Under the pieces are notes generated by a model, which worked only from the letters and a program-made list of their open reading frames with translations, did no database searches and was not told where the DNA came from. From assembly GCA_964450955.1 (NCBI GenBank), contig CAYVFI010000026.1, positions 1-64,000 on the forward strand: 64,000 bases of DNA, in the 5' to 3' direction. Below are positions 55,106 through 63,746 of this stretch, one piece after another. A program made the translations under genes and the position numbers. The stretch is from CAYNWT01 sp964450955 (GTDB lineage: Bacteria > Planctomycetota > Planctomycetia > Planctomycetales > Planctomycetaceae). How positions within the stretch are numbered: the first letter of the stretch is position 1; the number at the start of each line of letters is the position of its first letter.

Positions 55106-55489
55106 ATGGCAGCCGGGTCGCTTACATCAGTGATGACATACTTACTCACGTTCGGACTCTATGGCGGGATCCTTGTGGTCGCGTCTCTGAATAAGTCGGC
55201 TCCAACAGTTGTCCGCCGGCGGGTCTCAATCGGAGCAATTTTGTGCCTGCTGGGCATGCTTGGCAGCGCTGTGCTGCAATCATGGATGTCCCGAACGCTG
55301 CCCGCTGCTCAGTTTGGGCGGGCAGTACTCGCGGTGGGCATTGTCCGAACCACAATCCACCTGACCGGCATCGGCCTGATTGCCTCAGCCGCATTCCTTG
55401 ATCGATCACCGGAACGCCTCCAGCCACAGGACGGAACCGAGTTGTTCTCGCCACAGGACCCCAGCGACAACCCATATCGGGCGATGTAG
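55106..55489 (+). CDS. Small membrane protein bracketed by palindromic elements
   Basis: A 127-residue protein with three hydrophobic segments (VMTYLLTFGLYGGILVVA, GAILCLLGMLGSAVL and TIHLTGIGLIASAAF) and a polar C-terminal tail. No domain was recognised. The gene lies between the two inverted copies of the palindromic element (55001 and 55543), so the ~540-bp unit could have moved as one. No transposase is present and no target-site duplication is obvious. Confidence 0.68.
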   Translation: MAAGSLTSVMTYLLTFGLYGGILVVASLNKSAPTVVRRRVSIGAILCLLGMLGSAVLQSWMSRTLPAAQFGRAVLAVGIVRTTIHLTGIGLIASAAFLDRSPERLQPQDGTELFSPQDPSDNPYRAM

Positions 55490-55500
55490 GCGGGTTCGAA

Positions 55501-55543
55501 GTGAGACGAACAACCGGGCGGGGACTCGTTGCCTCGTCCACTA
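55501..55543 (-). repeat. Palindromic element, right copy
   Basis: Its 23-nt arm (55521-55543) is the perfect reverse complement of 55001-55023. Upstream, GTGAGACGA (55501-55509) pairs with TCGTCCAC in the arm, with one extra base, so this copy too can form a hairpin. It begins 11 nt after the stop of the membrane-protein gene and ends 5 nt before the convergent prepilin peptidase stop. Confidence 0.75.
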
Positions 55544-55548
55544 CCTGA

Positions 55549-56871
55549 CTATCGCCCGTTGCGCCAGACGTCGTTTTGGTTCAAACCGCGGCCGCTTAGC
55601 GAACCTTCCCAGCCGGGTCGTTTCCACTGGCCTTGCTGTTCGTCAATCGATTCACCGGCCAGGTAGTGCAGCGTGTCGGCAGATGACCAACCCACGTCAA
55701 CGACTTCTTCTTCATAAAGTGGGATGCCCAGCAAACGCTTACCAATTTGCATGACCCACAGGCAAACAAACAGCGCTACACACATGAAGATTGCGACAAT
55801 AAAGATGCCGACCCCAAGGTCGAAGTACGTGTGAGCCAGTGGCCAGATTTGTTCCCAAAACAACAACAGCAGCAGCGTCGCCAGGCTGAGATAAGGACCG
55901 TAGGGCATCTCCTTCTTCCAGCCAGTCAGCGACGCGAAGAGCACCACGACCATCGCACACAGTGGAGCGAGAAAGAAGACGACGACCACGGGCTGCCAGC
56001 CAATGAAGCTGCCAATCGCGGCCATCAGTGTGACATCGCCCATGCCCATTGCTTCTTTCCGAAGCACTTTCTCACCAATCACCCGGACCGCAAGAACCGT
56101 ACCGGCACCAACAATCAGCCCCATCAGGCTGACAAGAAATCCATGCAAATGCGGATAGGCTCTGGCGAACTTAATCGCGTCAAAATCAAAGACCAACCAC
56201 GATAAAGAATCGGGCAACAAGCCGGCGATCATGTTGTGATTGGAAACAGAAGCAAACCAGACTGGAACCAAAAACATCTGCCCCAGCACCGTGGACGCGA
56301 TCAACGCGAAGACCAATGGCGGCATCGTGCAGCCATCCGGAATGAGATATGTTTCCAGATCGATAAATGTCGCGACAACCAGCGTCTCAATCAGCACCAT
56401 GTGAAACAAGTACCGCAGGTGCATCCACACAATCGCCGTAGTGCCCCAAATCGACCCCAGTTTCTGAGGCCCAAGCTCTGGTTCCACACAACACTGGGCA
56501 TCCCAGTAGGTTTCCAAACCATTTGGCAGCTCAAACAGATAGACCAGAACAAACAGCAGTCCGTTGCACAGTTCGACCAGCGGATATCGTCCGGAAATTG
56601 GCATCCTGCAACTGCGGCACTTCCCCCGCAGCATCAACCAGCCCAAAATCGGAATATTGTCTCGCGCTAAAATCTCGGTATCGCAACGCGGACAACTCGA
56701 ACGCCCCCAGACCCCGCGAACCTGAGTCCACGCATCGCGAAAAAAACTAAAGCGGCCGGTCGATTCGTACTTCGGAAACCTGTGAATGCAAACATTCAGA
56801 AAGCTGCCGAAGACGCACCCAAACAGAAAAACAAAAAACGAAATGAACCACAAAGGGTAGTCACCAGACAT
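55549..56871 (-). CDS. Prepilin peptidase (A24A family)
   Basis: A 440-residue inner-membrane aspartic protease. The N-terminal zinc-binding segment has CPRC (60-63) and CRSC (85-88), which is followed by the prepilin methylase-type region. The catalytic aspartates are Asp171 (FIDLETYLIPD) and Asp279 in the GxGD motif (MGMGDVTLMAAIG). The length exceeds the common ~290 residues because of extra TM helices and a C-terminal cytoplasmic tail. The start overlaps the shikimate kinase stop by one base (TAATG). It processes type IV pilin or type II secretion pseudopilins; the link to the aro genes is only transcriptional. Confidence 0.94.
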   Translation of the reverse strand: MSGDYPLWFISFFVFLFGCVFGSFLNVCIHRFPKYESTGRFSFFRDAWTQVRGVWGRSSCPRCDTEILARDNIPILGWLMLRGKCRSCRMPISGRYPLVELCNGLLFVLVYLFELPNGLETYWDAQCCVEPELGPQKLGSIWGTTAIVWMHLRYLFHMVLIETLVVATFIDLETYLIPDGCTMPPLVFALIASTVLGQMFLVPVWFASVSNHNMIAGLLPDSLSWLVFDFDAIKFARAYPHLHGFLVSLMGLIVGAGTVLAVRVIGEKVLRKEAMGMGDVTLMAAIGSFIGWQPVVVVFFLAPLCAMVVVLFASLTGWKKEMPYGPYLSLATLLLLLFWEQIWPLAHTYFDLGVGIFIVAIFMCVALFVCLWVMQIGKRLLGIPLYEEEVVDVGWSSADTLHYLAGESIDEQQGQWKRPGWEGSLSGRGLNQNDVWRNGR

Positions 56872-57455
56872 TACGAATCGTCTCCGTAGCCCAGTGCTTG
56901 TGTCACTTCTTTGTAGACCGCTTCAATCACGCTATCGCCATCAAGTCCATCGGTGTCAATCACAATTGTTGCCGCATCAGCATACAGCTTTGTTCGAAGA
57001 TTTAGCACCTCAGCGATTTCGGCTCGCTGATCAGCGTGATCTGTCAAACTGGGCCGTTGCTGTTTTGTCGTGTCAGCGTCCGCAGTCAGCCGCCGAAGTA
57101 TCGTTTCAACCGACGCCTGCAACCAAACCACCGGACCGGCAGCCGCAATGTCTCCACGAGTATCTACGTCCAAAATCGCTCCGCCGCCGGACGACAAAAC
57201 CAATTTGTGCTGCTTCAACAGGCCGGAAATGACTTCTCGTTCGGTTCTCCGGAACCCGGCTTCGCCGTCGTCACTAAAGATTTGGGCAATCGTCCGGCCG
57301 GCCCTGGCTTCCACTTCCTGGTCGCTATCAGCAAACGCCCAACCCAATCGCCTGGCCAGTTCCGGTGCGACCGTGGACTTTCCCGTCGCACGGTAACCGA
57401 TCAGCGTCACCACAAGCGGGTGACCTGCAAGCGGGTGACCCAGGACCGAGTTCAT
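56871..57455 (-). CDS. aroK: Shikimate kinase
   Basis: A 194-residue cytoplasmic enzyme phosphorylating shikimate at O3 in the chorismate pathway. The P-loop is GYRATGKST, the shikimate site DSDQEVEARAGRTIAQIF, and GGGAILD is the third core motif. The N-terminus contains a tandem GHPL/AGHPL duplication. It overlaps aroDE by 4 nt and the prepilin peptidase by 1 nt, so all three are translated in series. Confidence 0.95.
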   Translation of the reverse strand: MNSVLGHPLAGHPLVVTLIGYRATGKSTVAPELARRLGWAFADSDQEVEARAGRTIAQIFSDDGEAGFRRTEREVISGLLKQHKLVLSSGGGAILDVDTRGDIAAAGPVVWLQASVETILRRLTADADTTKQQRPSLTDHADQRAEIAEVLNLRTKLYADAATIVIDTDGLDGDSVIEAVYKEVTQALGYGDDS

Positions 57456-58939
57456 CGTCGAGCCGCCGAGAGGCCTCGTCTCAGTGTCTCACGCATGTAC
57501 TCAATCGGCGGTTCCTGGCCCGTAAAGATTTTGAACTGATGGGCGGCCTGCCGAACAAACATGTCCAAACCGCTCACCGTCGCACACCCACGCGCGGCCG
57601 CGTTCTTGAGGAATAGTGTGTTCTCAGGTGTGTAAACCGTATCAAAAGCAATCGCACCATCACGCAACCAGTGCTCGTCGTACGGCGTCTCATCCACTTT
57701 CGGATGCATTCCAACCGACGTGCAGTTGATGACAACTTCAGCGTGTTCAGAACCGCGGTTCTCCCAGTTGATGTGTTGGCAGCCAAGTTCTGACGCCAGG
57801 TTTTGACCGCGACCACGACCGCGGTTGGCAATCACAACTGCCGAACCCTTCCGAACCAACGCCAGCCCGACGGCTCGAGCCACCCCACCAGCACCGAGAA
57901 TCAAAACGCGGCGACCTTCCAACGTTCGGCCCGATTCATCGTCGTGTTCATCCAGCACAGCCTGCAATGCATCCAATGCCGCTGAGTAATCCGTGTTGGT
58001 CGATTTCCAAAATCCGTCGTCCTTGAACAACGTGTTGGCTGCTCCAATGTCTCGGGCTCCGTCGTCGGGCGTGCCTTTCGCCAATGCTTCTTCTTTGTGA
58101 GGAATTGTGACGCTGTAACCCTCGATGCCCAGTCGATCGAATTCCTGCAACGTATCGCCCAACAATTCCGGCGGAACTCGAAACGGAATGTAAACCGCGT
58201 TCAGCTTCTGCTTTCGAAACGCCGCGTTATGAACCAGCGGACTGTGACTGTGGGCGACCGGGTCACCCAAAAGTCCAAAGACCTTCGTATCGCCATCAAT
58301 CTTATTGAACCCATACAACGCGCGGGTTTCGGCGTAGGACAGTTGGCCTGGAGCAAGCTCGCGTTCTTTACTGAAGCTGGCGTAAGTGAATGGCGAACCG
58401 TACTTGCCGCACAGCAACCGGCTGGGGATACCAAGTTCGCCCATACAAAAGCCAACAACCGGAATTTTGGCCGATTGCACCACTTCCAACATCCGCACGT
58501 TGTCGCTGGGTGCGTTGGCCATCGTCACAATTTTGACGATATCCGGATCTTTCTCACTTAGGCTCTCCAAAATGTCCGGCAGGTGCAGCGGCGTTTCGTC
58601 GAAGTTGTGGTAACTCACAATTCGCTTCGTGTCGCCGTACCGCGGAATCTTGCCGGCGATCTCGCCTTCCAAATCAACGTACTCGACACCCGAAACAATT
58701 GCTTCCCGCAGAATGGCCAACCGCTGGTCTTCGGTTCCTCGCCAACGACCGCGATCGTCGGTCGTGCGACACGTGATGACAACAGGCGTGGGCCGGTCTT
58801 TGATCAGCCTGGCCACATCAGGCCGGCGACGGAGCCAATCCAGTCGCAGCTCAACCAGCTTGGCGCCTTTTCCCGCCAGGTGTTTGTGTTCGGCAACAAC
58901 CATTTTGTGCCGGGTTCTACCAATGCTTACACAAATCAT
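57452..58939 (-). CDS. aroDE: Bifunctional dehydroquinate dehydratase/shikimate dehydrogenase
   Basis: A 495-residue fusion. Residues 1-215 form a type I 3-dehydroquinate dehydratase (VELRLDWLRRRP, SYHNFDETP with the catalytic His, DIVKIVTMANAPSD with the Schiff-base Lys). Residues ~218-490 form shikimate dehydrogenase (GDPVAHSHSPLVHNAAF, NTDYSAALDAL, and the NADP-binding GAGGVARAVGLAL). The two steps convert 3-dehydroquinate to shikimate. Fusion of aroD and aroE is common in plants and some Planctomycetes/Chlamydiae. It overlaps aroK by 4 nt. Confidence 0.96.
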   Translation of the reverse strand: MICVSIGRTRHKMVVAEHKHLAGKGAKLVELRLDWLRRRPDVARLIKDRPTPVVITCRTTDDRGRWRGTEDQRLAILREAIVSGVEYVDLEGEIAGKIPRYGDTKRIVSYHNFDETPLHLPDILESLSEKDPDIVKIVTMANAPSDNVRMLEVVQSAKIPVVGFCMGELGIPSRLLCGKYGSPFTYASFSKERELAPGQLSYAETRALYGFNKIDGDTKVFGLLGDPVAHSHSPLVHNAAFRKQKLNAVYIPFRVPPELLGDTLQEFDRLGIEGYSVTIPHKEEALAKGTPDDGARDIGAANTLFKDDGFWKSTNTDYSAALDALQAVLDEHDDESGRTLEGRRVLILGAGGVARAVGLALVRKGSAVVIANRGRGRGQNLASELGCQHINWENRGSEHAEVVINCTSVGMHPKVDETPYDEHWLRDGAIAFDTVYTPENTLFLKNAAARGCATVSGLDMFVRQAAHQFKIFTGQEPPIEYMRETLRRGLSAARR

Positions 58940-59038
58940 GAGGCGAAAGTTTGCCGTCCAGGTTGAGTTGAATTTGGGATCGCGGGCGCTGAGGAATTGT
59001 AGCTTGAGCAGCCACTCAGGCGGCAGAAAAGCCGCCGA

Positions 59039-61024
59039 TTATCCCAGCCGGCCAAACTGTTTGTCCAGCGTGCCTCTGCTAAGCGTTAGCCAGGTAGGCC
59101 GACCGTGGGGACAATGGTGGGCGTCGTCACACAAATGCCGCTGTTCAAGCAGCGCGGCGATCTCTTCACGGCTCAATCGATAACCCGCTTTAATGGCGGC
59201 TTTGCAGGCCATCATGTGCAACAGACTATCCAACAAGTCTCGACGCGTCGGCTTGCCTTCCTGGCGATCCAGGTGTTCCGCCAAATCCCGAACAATCCGA
59301 ACCACCTTGCGGTTCTTCAACATCGCTGGATAGGCAGAGACCAAAACCGTGCTGCCGCCGAACTCACCAATCTCAAAACCCAGCTCGTACAGCAGGTCTT
59401 TTTGTTCGAGCACGATGGCTGCTTCTTTTGGTGAGAGTTCAACCGATTCCGGCATCAGCAGCTTTTGTTTCTCAACCGTCTGGCTAAGCGTCTTCTCGCG
59501 AAATTCTTCGTACAGAATCCGTTCGTGAAGCGCGTGCTGATCGATAACGGTCAGCCCTGAATCACTGGCCACAACGATGTAACAATCGTGCAACTGAAAC
59601 GCCCGGTTTGCATCGGCCAGATTCGCTTCCGTCAAGTTGACTCGCCCGACCGCATCCTGCTGCACAGGTTGGTTCTCAGTGGTCGCTGTGTCTGTCGCGG
59701 TCGCTGCGCCTGCCACACCGGTCGATTCTGCCGCGGCCGGCAACGTGGCACCGGATGAAAGCGAAACGCTGGAAGCACGCCCCTGCGCTTCCGGACTACC
59801 GGCCCACGGCGCGATGGGGCTGGTTACGGGCGTCGCGACTGCTTCCGAAGCTGACGCAACCGACGCGCCGATTGGAGCCACCGGGGCTGTGGGCAGCATT
59901 GGTTCTGGTTCGGGCAGCAACGCTTGCCGGAACGTTGAACCGCCGTTGCTTCCGCTATCAAGCCGCAGCTCGCCGGCCGGGTTGCTGGGAACGTTCCGGC
60001 TGACACTGAGTTCCGTGTCGAACTCCATCGACAAAAACCGCTGTCGCAACGTGTTTAGCATCTGTCGATACAACTGCTGGCTATCGCGGAACCGGACTTC
60101 CATTTTCGTCGGATGCACATTCACATCGACCTGATCCGGAGCCATCTCCAGAAACAGAAAACAAACCGGGAACCGGCCCACCATCAACAAACCGCGATAC
60201 GCTTCACGCAACGCATGCTGCAACGACTTATCCTGAATCCAACGCCCGTTCAGAAACAGGTACTGACTTTTGCGAGTCGACTTGCTGTAGTTCGGATGAG
60301 CGACAAATCCCCACAGGCGAACAAGGTTTTCGCCTTCGCCGGTTTCCGATTCAACTTCAATTAACTGGTCCGACAAATCGTCGCCGTAAAACAATCGCAA
60401 CCGTTCTGCCAGCCCCGCACTGGCCGGCTGTTCGTAAACCATCTTGCCGTTGTGACGCAGAACCATGTGCAGCCGCGGATTGGCAATGGCGATCCGCACA
60501 AACTGTTCGCTGATATGGCCGAACTCGGTGGATGTTCGCTTGAGAAACTTGCGCCGTACCGGAGTGTTATAAAACAACTGCCGCGCTTCGATTATGGTTC
60601 CGATCGGACAACCGCACTCCGTCGCCGGCGCCGGCTTGCCGCCTTCCACCGTAAGTTCCACTCCGGCGTCAGCGTCTTCCTGACGCGACTTCACAGTGAA
60701 CCGACAGACTGAAGAAATCGACGCCAAAGCTTCACCGCGGAAGCCCATCGTGTGAACTCGAAAAAGATCCGCGTCGTCGGCAATCTTGCTGGTCGCGTGA
60801 CTGGTCACCGACAACAGCAAATCGTCCGGGTGGATTCCGCAACCGTTATCGGCCACGCGAATGAGTTCGCTGCCACCTTCCTCAATGTCCACCTCGATAC
60901 GCGTCGCCAGCGCGTCGATGCTGTTTTCCAACAGCTCTTTAACAACGCTGGCCGGGCGTTCGATAACTTCGCCGGCAGCGATTTTGTTGATGACCGTCGG
61001 GTCAAGTTGGCGAATGCGGGACAT
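59039..61024 (-). CDS. mutL: DNA mismatch repair protein MutL
   Basis: A 661-residue protein. The GHKL ATPase has ENSIDAL, DNGCGIHPDDLLLS and GFRGEALASI. The linker (about 330-470) is long and Ala/Pro/Ser/Thr-rich. The C-terminal domain carries DQHALHERILYEEF, the DQHA(X)2E(X)4E endonuclease motif, with ACKAAIKAG and CPHGRPT, so the endonuclease site is intact. It nicks the new strand after MutS recognition. The 98-nt gap to aroDE permits one transcript. Confidence 0.96.
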   Translation of the reverse strand: MSRIRQLDPTVINKIAAGEVIERPASVVKELLENSIDALATRIEVDIEEGGSELIRVADNGCGIHPDDLLLSVTSHATSKIADDADLFRVHTMGFRGEALASISSVCRFTVKSRQEDADAGVELTVEGGKPAPATECGCPIGTIIEARQLFYNTPVRRKFLKRTSTEFGHISEQFVRIAIANPRLHMVLRHNGKMVYEQPASAGLAERLRLFYGDDLSDQLIEVESETGEGENLVRLWGFVAHPNYSKSTRKSQYLFLNGRWIQDKSLQHALREAYRGLLMVGRFPVCFLFLEMAPDQVDVNVHPTKMEVRFRDSQQLYRQMLNTLRQRFLSMEFDTELSVSRNVPSNPAGELRLDSGSNGGSTFRQALLPEPEPMLPTAPVAPIGASVASASEAVATPVTSPIAPWAGSPEAQGRASSVSLSSGATLPAAAESTGVAGAATATDTATTENQPVQQDAVGRVNLTEANLADANRAFQLHDCYIVVASDSGLTVIDQHALHERILYEEFREKTLSQTVEKQKLLMPESVELSPKEAAIVLEQKDLLYELGFEIGEFGGSTVLVSAYPAMLKNRKVVRIVRDLAEHLDRQEGKPTRRDLLDSLLHMMACKAAIKAGYRLSREEIAALLEQRHLCDDAHHCPHGRPTWLTLSRGTLDKQFGRLG

Positions 61025-61201
61025 GGATACAGCAAGCGGGAAGAAGGGCGTTCCGTCTGCATCTGGTTTACCCGCTTGCTGTCACGAGGGCAATGTATGG
61101 GGCTGTCTTTCACCCGCGTTCTTCGGGTTTGGGACCGAAATCGTCATCCATCGGTGCGACCGCTACCCGGCCTGGTTGCAGGGAGTTTGCTGGCCTTCGA
61201 A

Positions 61202-61747
61202 TTATTTCTTTTTCGGACGGAACGCCACGATGCGGGCTTCGTTTGTCGTCAGATACGCGCCGCCAATCAGATCGATGCAGTACGGAATCGCCGGCATGAC
61301 CGCGTCCATGCATTCGTTGATCGCTTTCGGCTGGCCGGGCAGGTTCACAATTAACGACTGACCGCGAATGGCGGCCGTTTGCCGAGACAAAATCGCAGTT
61401 GGAACCGCCTTGAGCGACACCTGCCGCATGAGCTCGCCGAAACCCGGCATCAATTTCTCAGCCACAGCCTCCGTCGATTCCGGAGTCACATCCCGCAGCG
61501 CGGGTCCGGTTCCGCCAGTAGTCACGACCAGCGAACAACCTTCATCGTCGCACAACTCACGCAGCGTTTGTTCGATGATAACACGATCATCGCTAATCAC
61601 GCGCGCCACAGGTTCCCACGGCGAAGTCAGCACTTCGTCAAAGTACTCCTGAATCGCCGGGCCACCGCGATCCTCATACTCACCCCGACTCGCACGGTCG
61701 GAGACAGTCACAATTCCAATTCGCGCCGTGCTTGATTCGTCTGTCAC
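61202..61747 (-). CDS. mog: Molybdopterin adenylyltransferase
   Basis: A 181-residue MogA/MoaB-type enzyme that adenylates molybdopterin before molybdate insertion. It starts at GTG 61747, chosen for AAGGA 6-7 nt upstream; an ATG at 61777 would add 10 unrelated residues. Motifs are IGIVTVSDRASRGEYEDRGG, VVTTGGTGPALRDVTPE and NLPGQPKAINECMDAV. It precedes mutL by 177 nt in the same direction. Confidence 0.92.
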   Translation of the reverse strand: MTDESSTARIGIVTVSDRASRGEYEDRGGPAIQEYFDEVLTSPWEPVARVISDDRVIIEQTLRELCDDEGCSLVVTTGGTGPALRDVTPESTEAVAEKLMPGFGELMRQVSLKAVPTAILSRQTAAIRGQSLIVNLPGQPKAINECMDAVMPAIPYCIDLIGGAYLTTNEARIVAFRPKKK

Positions 61748-62300
61748 ATCGTGTTCCTTTTGAACTGAGCTCATCATCCAAACTGGGGCGCCAACGGCGA
61801 ATCGCGGTACCTAAATCCGTGTCTGCGAATCCGCATTCAACGGCGGCACGATCTCGCCACCAACAACTCACCTGACGAACTTAAAAAGTTGGTTCTTCTG
61901 AGAAGTCTGTGGCTGAAAACTTCTGCTTATTCCACTCATCGATCTTATTCCTACAGCGATTTTCGTTCAGTCGCGGAGCAACTGAGACACTCCGAGAGAA
62001 TCAGAAGATGCCGCCAGCCACAAAAATCCCAGAAGAACCAAAAAGTTTAACGTGTCGACACAAAACGGTATCGTTTTATCGCAACCGATACCGGGCAGTT
62101 ACGATGCTAAGCGCGGTTCGACAAAAAATTTCCTGACGGGCCCCACCCTCTCGTCCTGTCTAAACGTTTTGTGTAATTTGCAACGTAAGAACACTCCGGT
62201 ATGGTGCGTCTAGTGTGCCAGTGGAATGGTAGTGGAACACGGACGCCACTTCTGCCGGACCTTAACACGCCCAATTTCTACCCAAGCGCAGGAGTCCACG
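61748..62300. other. Intergenic region with a hairpin, 553 bp
   Basis: No gene is supported on either strand. It contains an 8-bp perfect hairpin, CGGTATCG (62066-62073) with CGATACCG (62086-62093), and AT-rich stretches near 61880-62060. The candidate promoter at 62178 falls at its end. Confidence 0.5.
62178..62205 (+). promoter_or_regulatory. Candidate sigma-70-type promoter
   Basis: TTGCAA (62178-62183) and TATGGT (62200-62205) are spaced by 16 bp, about 100 nt before the ATG at 62301. The match is moderate. Confidence 0.4.
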
Positions 62301-62813
62301 ATGTCTCGCAACACCGTTTTCGTTTTGTTCGTAGGAGCCGCAATTGGATTTGGCACGCACGCCATCCTAAAGCCATCAACGCTTATTGCCGCACCGCAAT
62401 CCGGAACCAAATCCGGTGGAGGCTCTAGTGGGGTTAGTGCGCACTTTGGCGTGACAGTGGCTCCAGCCGACGATACGGGTCGCGTTAACGGGGTGTTTGT
62501 GGTCGATCAGCTGCAGGGGCACATCGCCGGCGGCGTTCTTGATAATCGAACCGGAAAGTATCGACACCGGTACTTCCGCCGGATTAACGCAGACTTTGGC
62601 ATTCCCGATTCTGGCCCAACTCCGGCCTACACCCTGGTCGCTTCGAGGGCTGACATCAATCTCCGGAACGGACTTGGCAAAGGCGTATTGCACGTCGCCG
62701 AAAAACGCACCGGCAGGGTAATTGCCTATGCGTTCGCGTTCCCAAACAACGCGAATCCCAACACGCCACTACCGTTGCTCCCATTGGATTCGATGCAGTT
62801 CGCCGAACGCTAG
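62301..62813 (+). CDS. Exported protein of unknown function
   Basis: A 170-residue protein with an N-terminal hydrophobic segment (VFVLFVGAAIGFGTHAI) that acts as signal or anchor, then a Ser/Gly-rich stretch (GTKSGGGSSGV) and a beta-rich domain. Repeated phrases such as GVFVVDQLQGHIAGGVLDNR and RYFRRINADFGIPDSG have no family match. AGGAG precedes the ATG by 7-8 nt. It is convergent with trmH. Confidence 0.75.
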   Translation: MSRNTVFVLFVGAAIGFGTHAILKPSTLIAAPQSGTKSGGGSSGVSAHFGVTVAPADDTGRVNGVFVVDQLQGHIAGGVLDNRTGKYRHRYFRRINADFGIPDSGPTPAYTLVASRADINLRNGLGKGVLHVAEKRTGRVIAYAFAFPNNANPNTPLPLLPLDSMQFAER

Positions 62814-62909
62814 TCCGCGCCGGCCAAGCTTCGGAGATTGTGGACTTTTCCCACACGGACGCCGCAAAGAAACAAGACCGCCCCGCTAACCCTGCCGCCC
62901 CCCCCTCGC

Positions 62910-62990
62910 CACCGATCTTACATCGGTGGGTCCACGGCTTTTGCACTGCAAAACCATTCCGCTGAACGTTGTAGTGCAAAAGCCGTTTAG
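62910..62990. terminator. Paired hairpins between convergent genes
   Basis: CACCGAT/ATCGGTG at 62910-62928 is followed by a perfect 14-bp inverted repeat, ACGGCTTTTGCACT (62934-62947) with AGTGCAAAAGCCGT (62973-62986), then TTT. It probably terminates the exported-protein transcript and perhaps trmH from the other side. The flanks up to 63068 hold nothing else. Confidence 0.6.
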
Positions 62991-63068
62991 CTACGCCGTC
63001 AATCAAAGTCGCATGCGGGAATCCAAGGTCAAAGACAACCAAACAAGCTGTCCGCATCCAACACGCTG

Positions 63069-63746
63069 CTAACCCCCCGCGCGATCTGACTCATACCGTT
63101 TCAGGTACGAAGGCAGTTTCCAGCCAAGCGATTTCTGAACCCAATCCTCGCGTAGGGTCTGCTTTTCTGATTCGGTCAAGGCCCAGTCAGCATGGTCTGT
63201 TGGAGCGTTCCGGGTGAGTTCATACAGCGTGATGGCCGCGGCGACAGAAATGTTAAAACTGTCGGTGAACCCGGACATCGGGATACAAATGCGTTCGTCG
63301 GCGGCGTCCAGAATTGAATCCGACAGCCCGTCGTGTTCGTTCCCAAAAAACACGGCTGTTTTTTCAGTCAACGTGGCCTCACGTAACGACAGATTTTCCG
63401 GATCCGGCGAAGTGGCCACAATGCGATAGCCTTGACCGCGCAGATGATCGATACAGTCCTGCGACGCGTTGTCGGAATTTCGATGCCTAATCACCGTTGT
63501 CCAGTTACCAGCCCCCAACGCGATCTCGTGGTTCGGTTCAAACTGGTTCCGCGATTCGATGGAATGCACATCCTGAACACCAAAACAGTCGCAACTGCGA
63601 ACGCAGGCACTCGCGTTGTTTTGGTGGTACAAATTTTCAAACGCGACCGTCAGGAACCGAGTCCGCCGATGCAGTACGCGTTCGAATCCAGCCAGCCGTT
63701 CGGCCGTCAGAAAGCTGCTGAGGTATTCAAAGAGTGCCGGTTCCAT
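63069..63746 (-). CDS. trmH: SpoU/TrmH-type RNA 2'-O-methyltransferase
   Basis: A 225-residue SPOUT methyltransferase. Motif 1 is NNASACVRSCDCFGVQ, with the conserved Asn and Arg. The knotted C-terminal part has VFFGNEHDGLSD and ICIPMSGFTDSFNISVAAAI, where the Ser and Asn of motif 3 are present. A long C-terminal extension with conserved Lys/Arg fits tRNA (Gm18) methyltransferase TrmH. The target is inferred from family. Confidence 0.92.
   Translation of the reverse strand: MEPALFEYLSSFLTAERLAGFERVLHRRTRFLTVAFENLYHQNNASACVRSCDCFGVQDVHSIESRNQFEPNHEIALGAGNWTTVIRHRNSDNASQDCIDHLRGQGYRIVATSPDPENLSLREATLTEKTAVFFGNEHDGLSDSILDAADERICIPMSGFTDSFNISVAAAITLYELTRNAPTDHADWALTESEKQTLREDWVQKSLGWKLPSYLKRYESDRAGG

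Noticed and set aside
55003..55541. Opposing frames that both begin with the residues MDEATSP
   Set aside because: Both arise only from translation of the inverted palindromic arms; this is DNA repeat, not protein homology.
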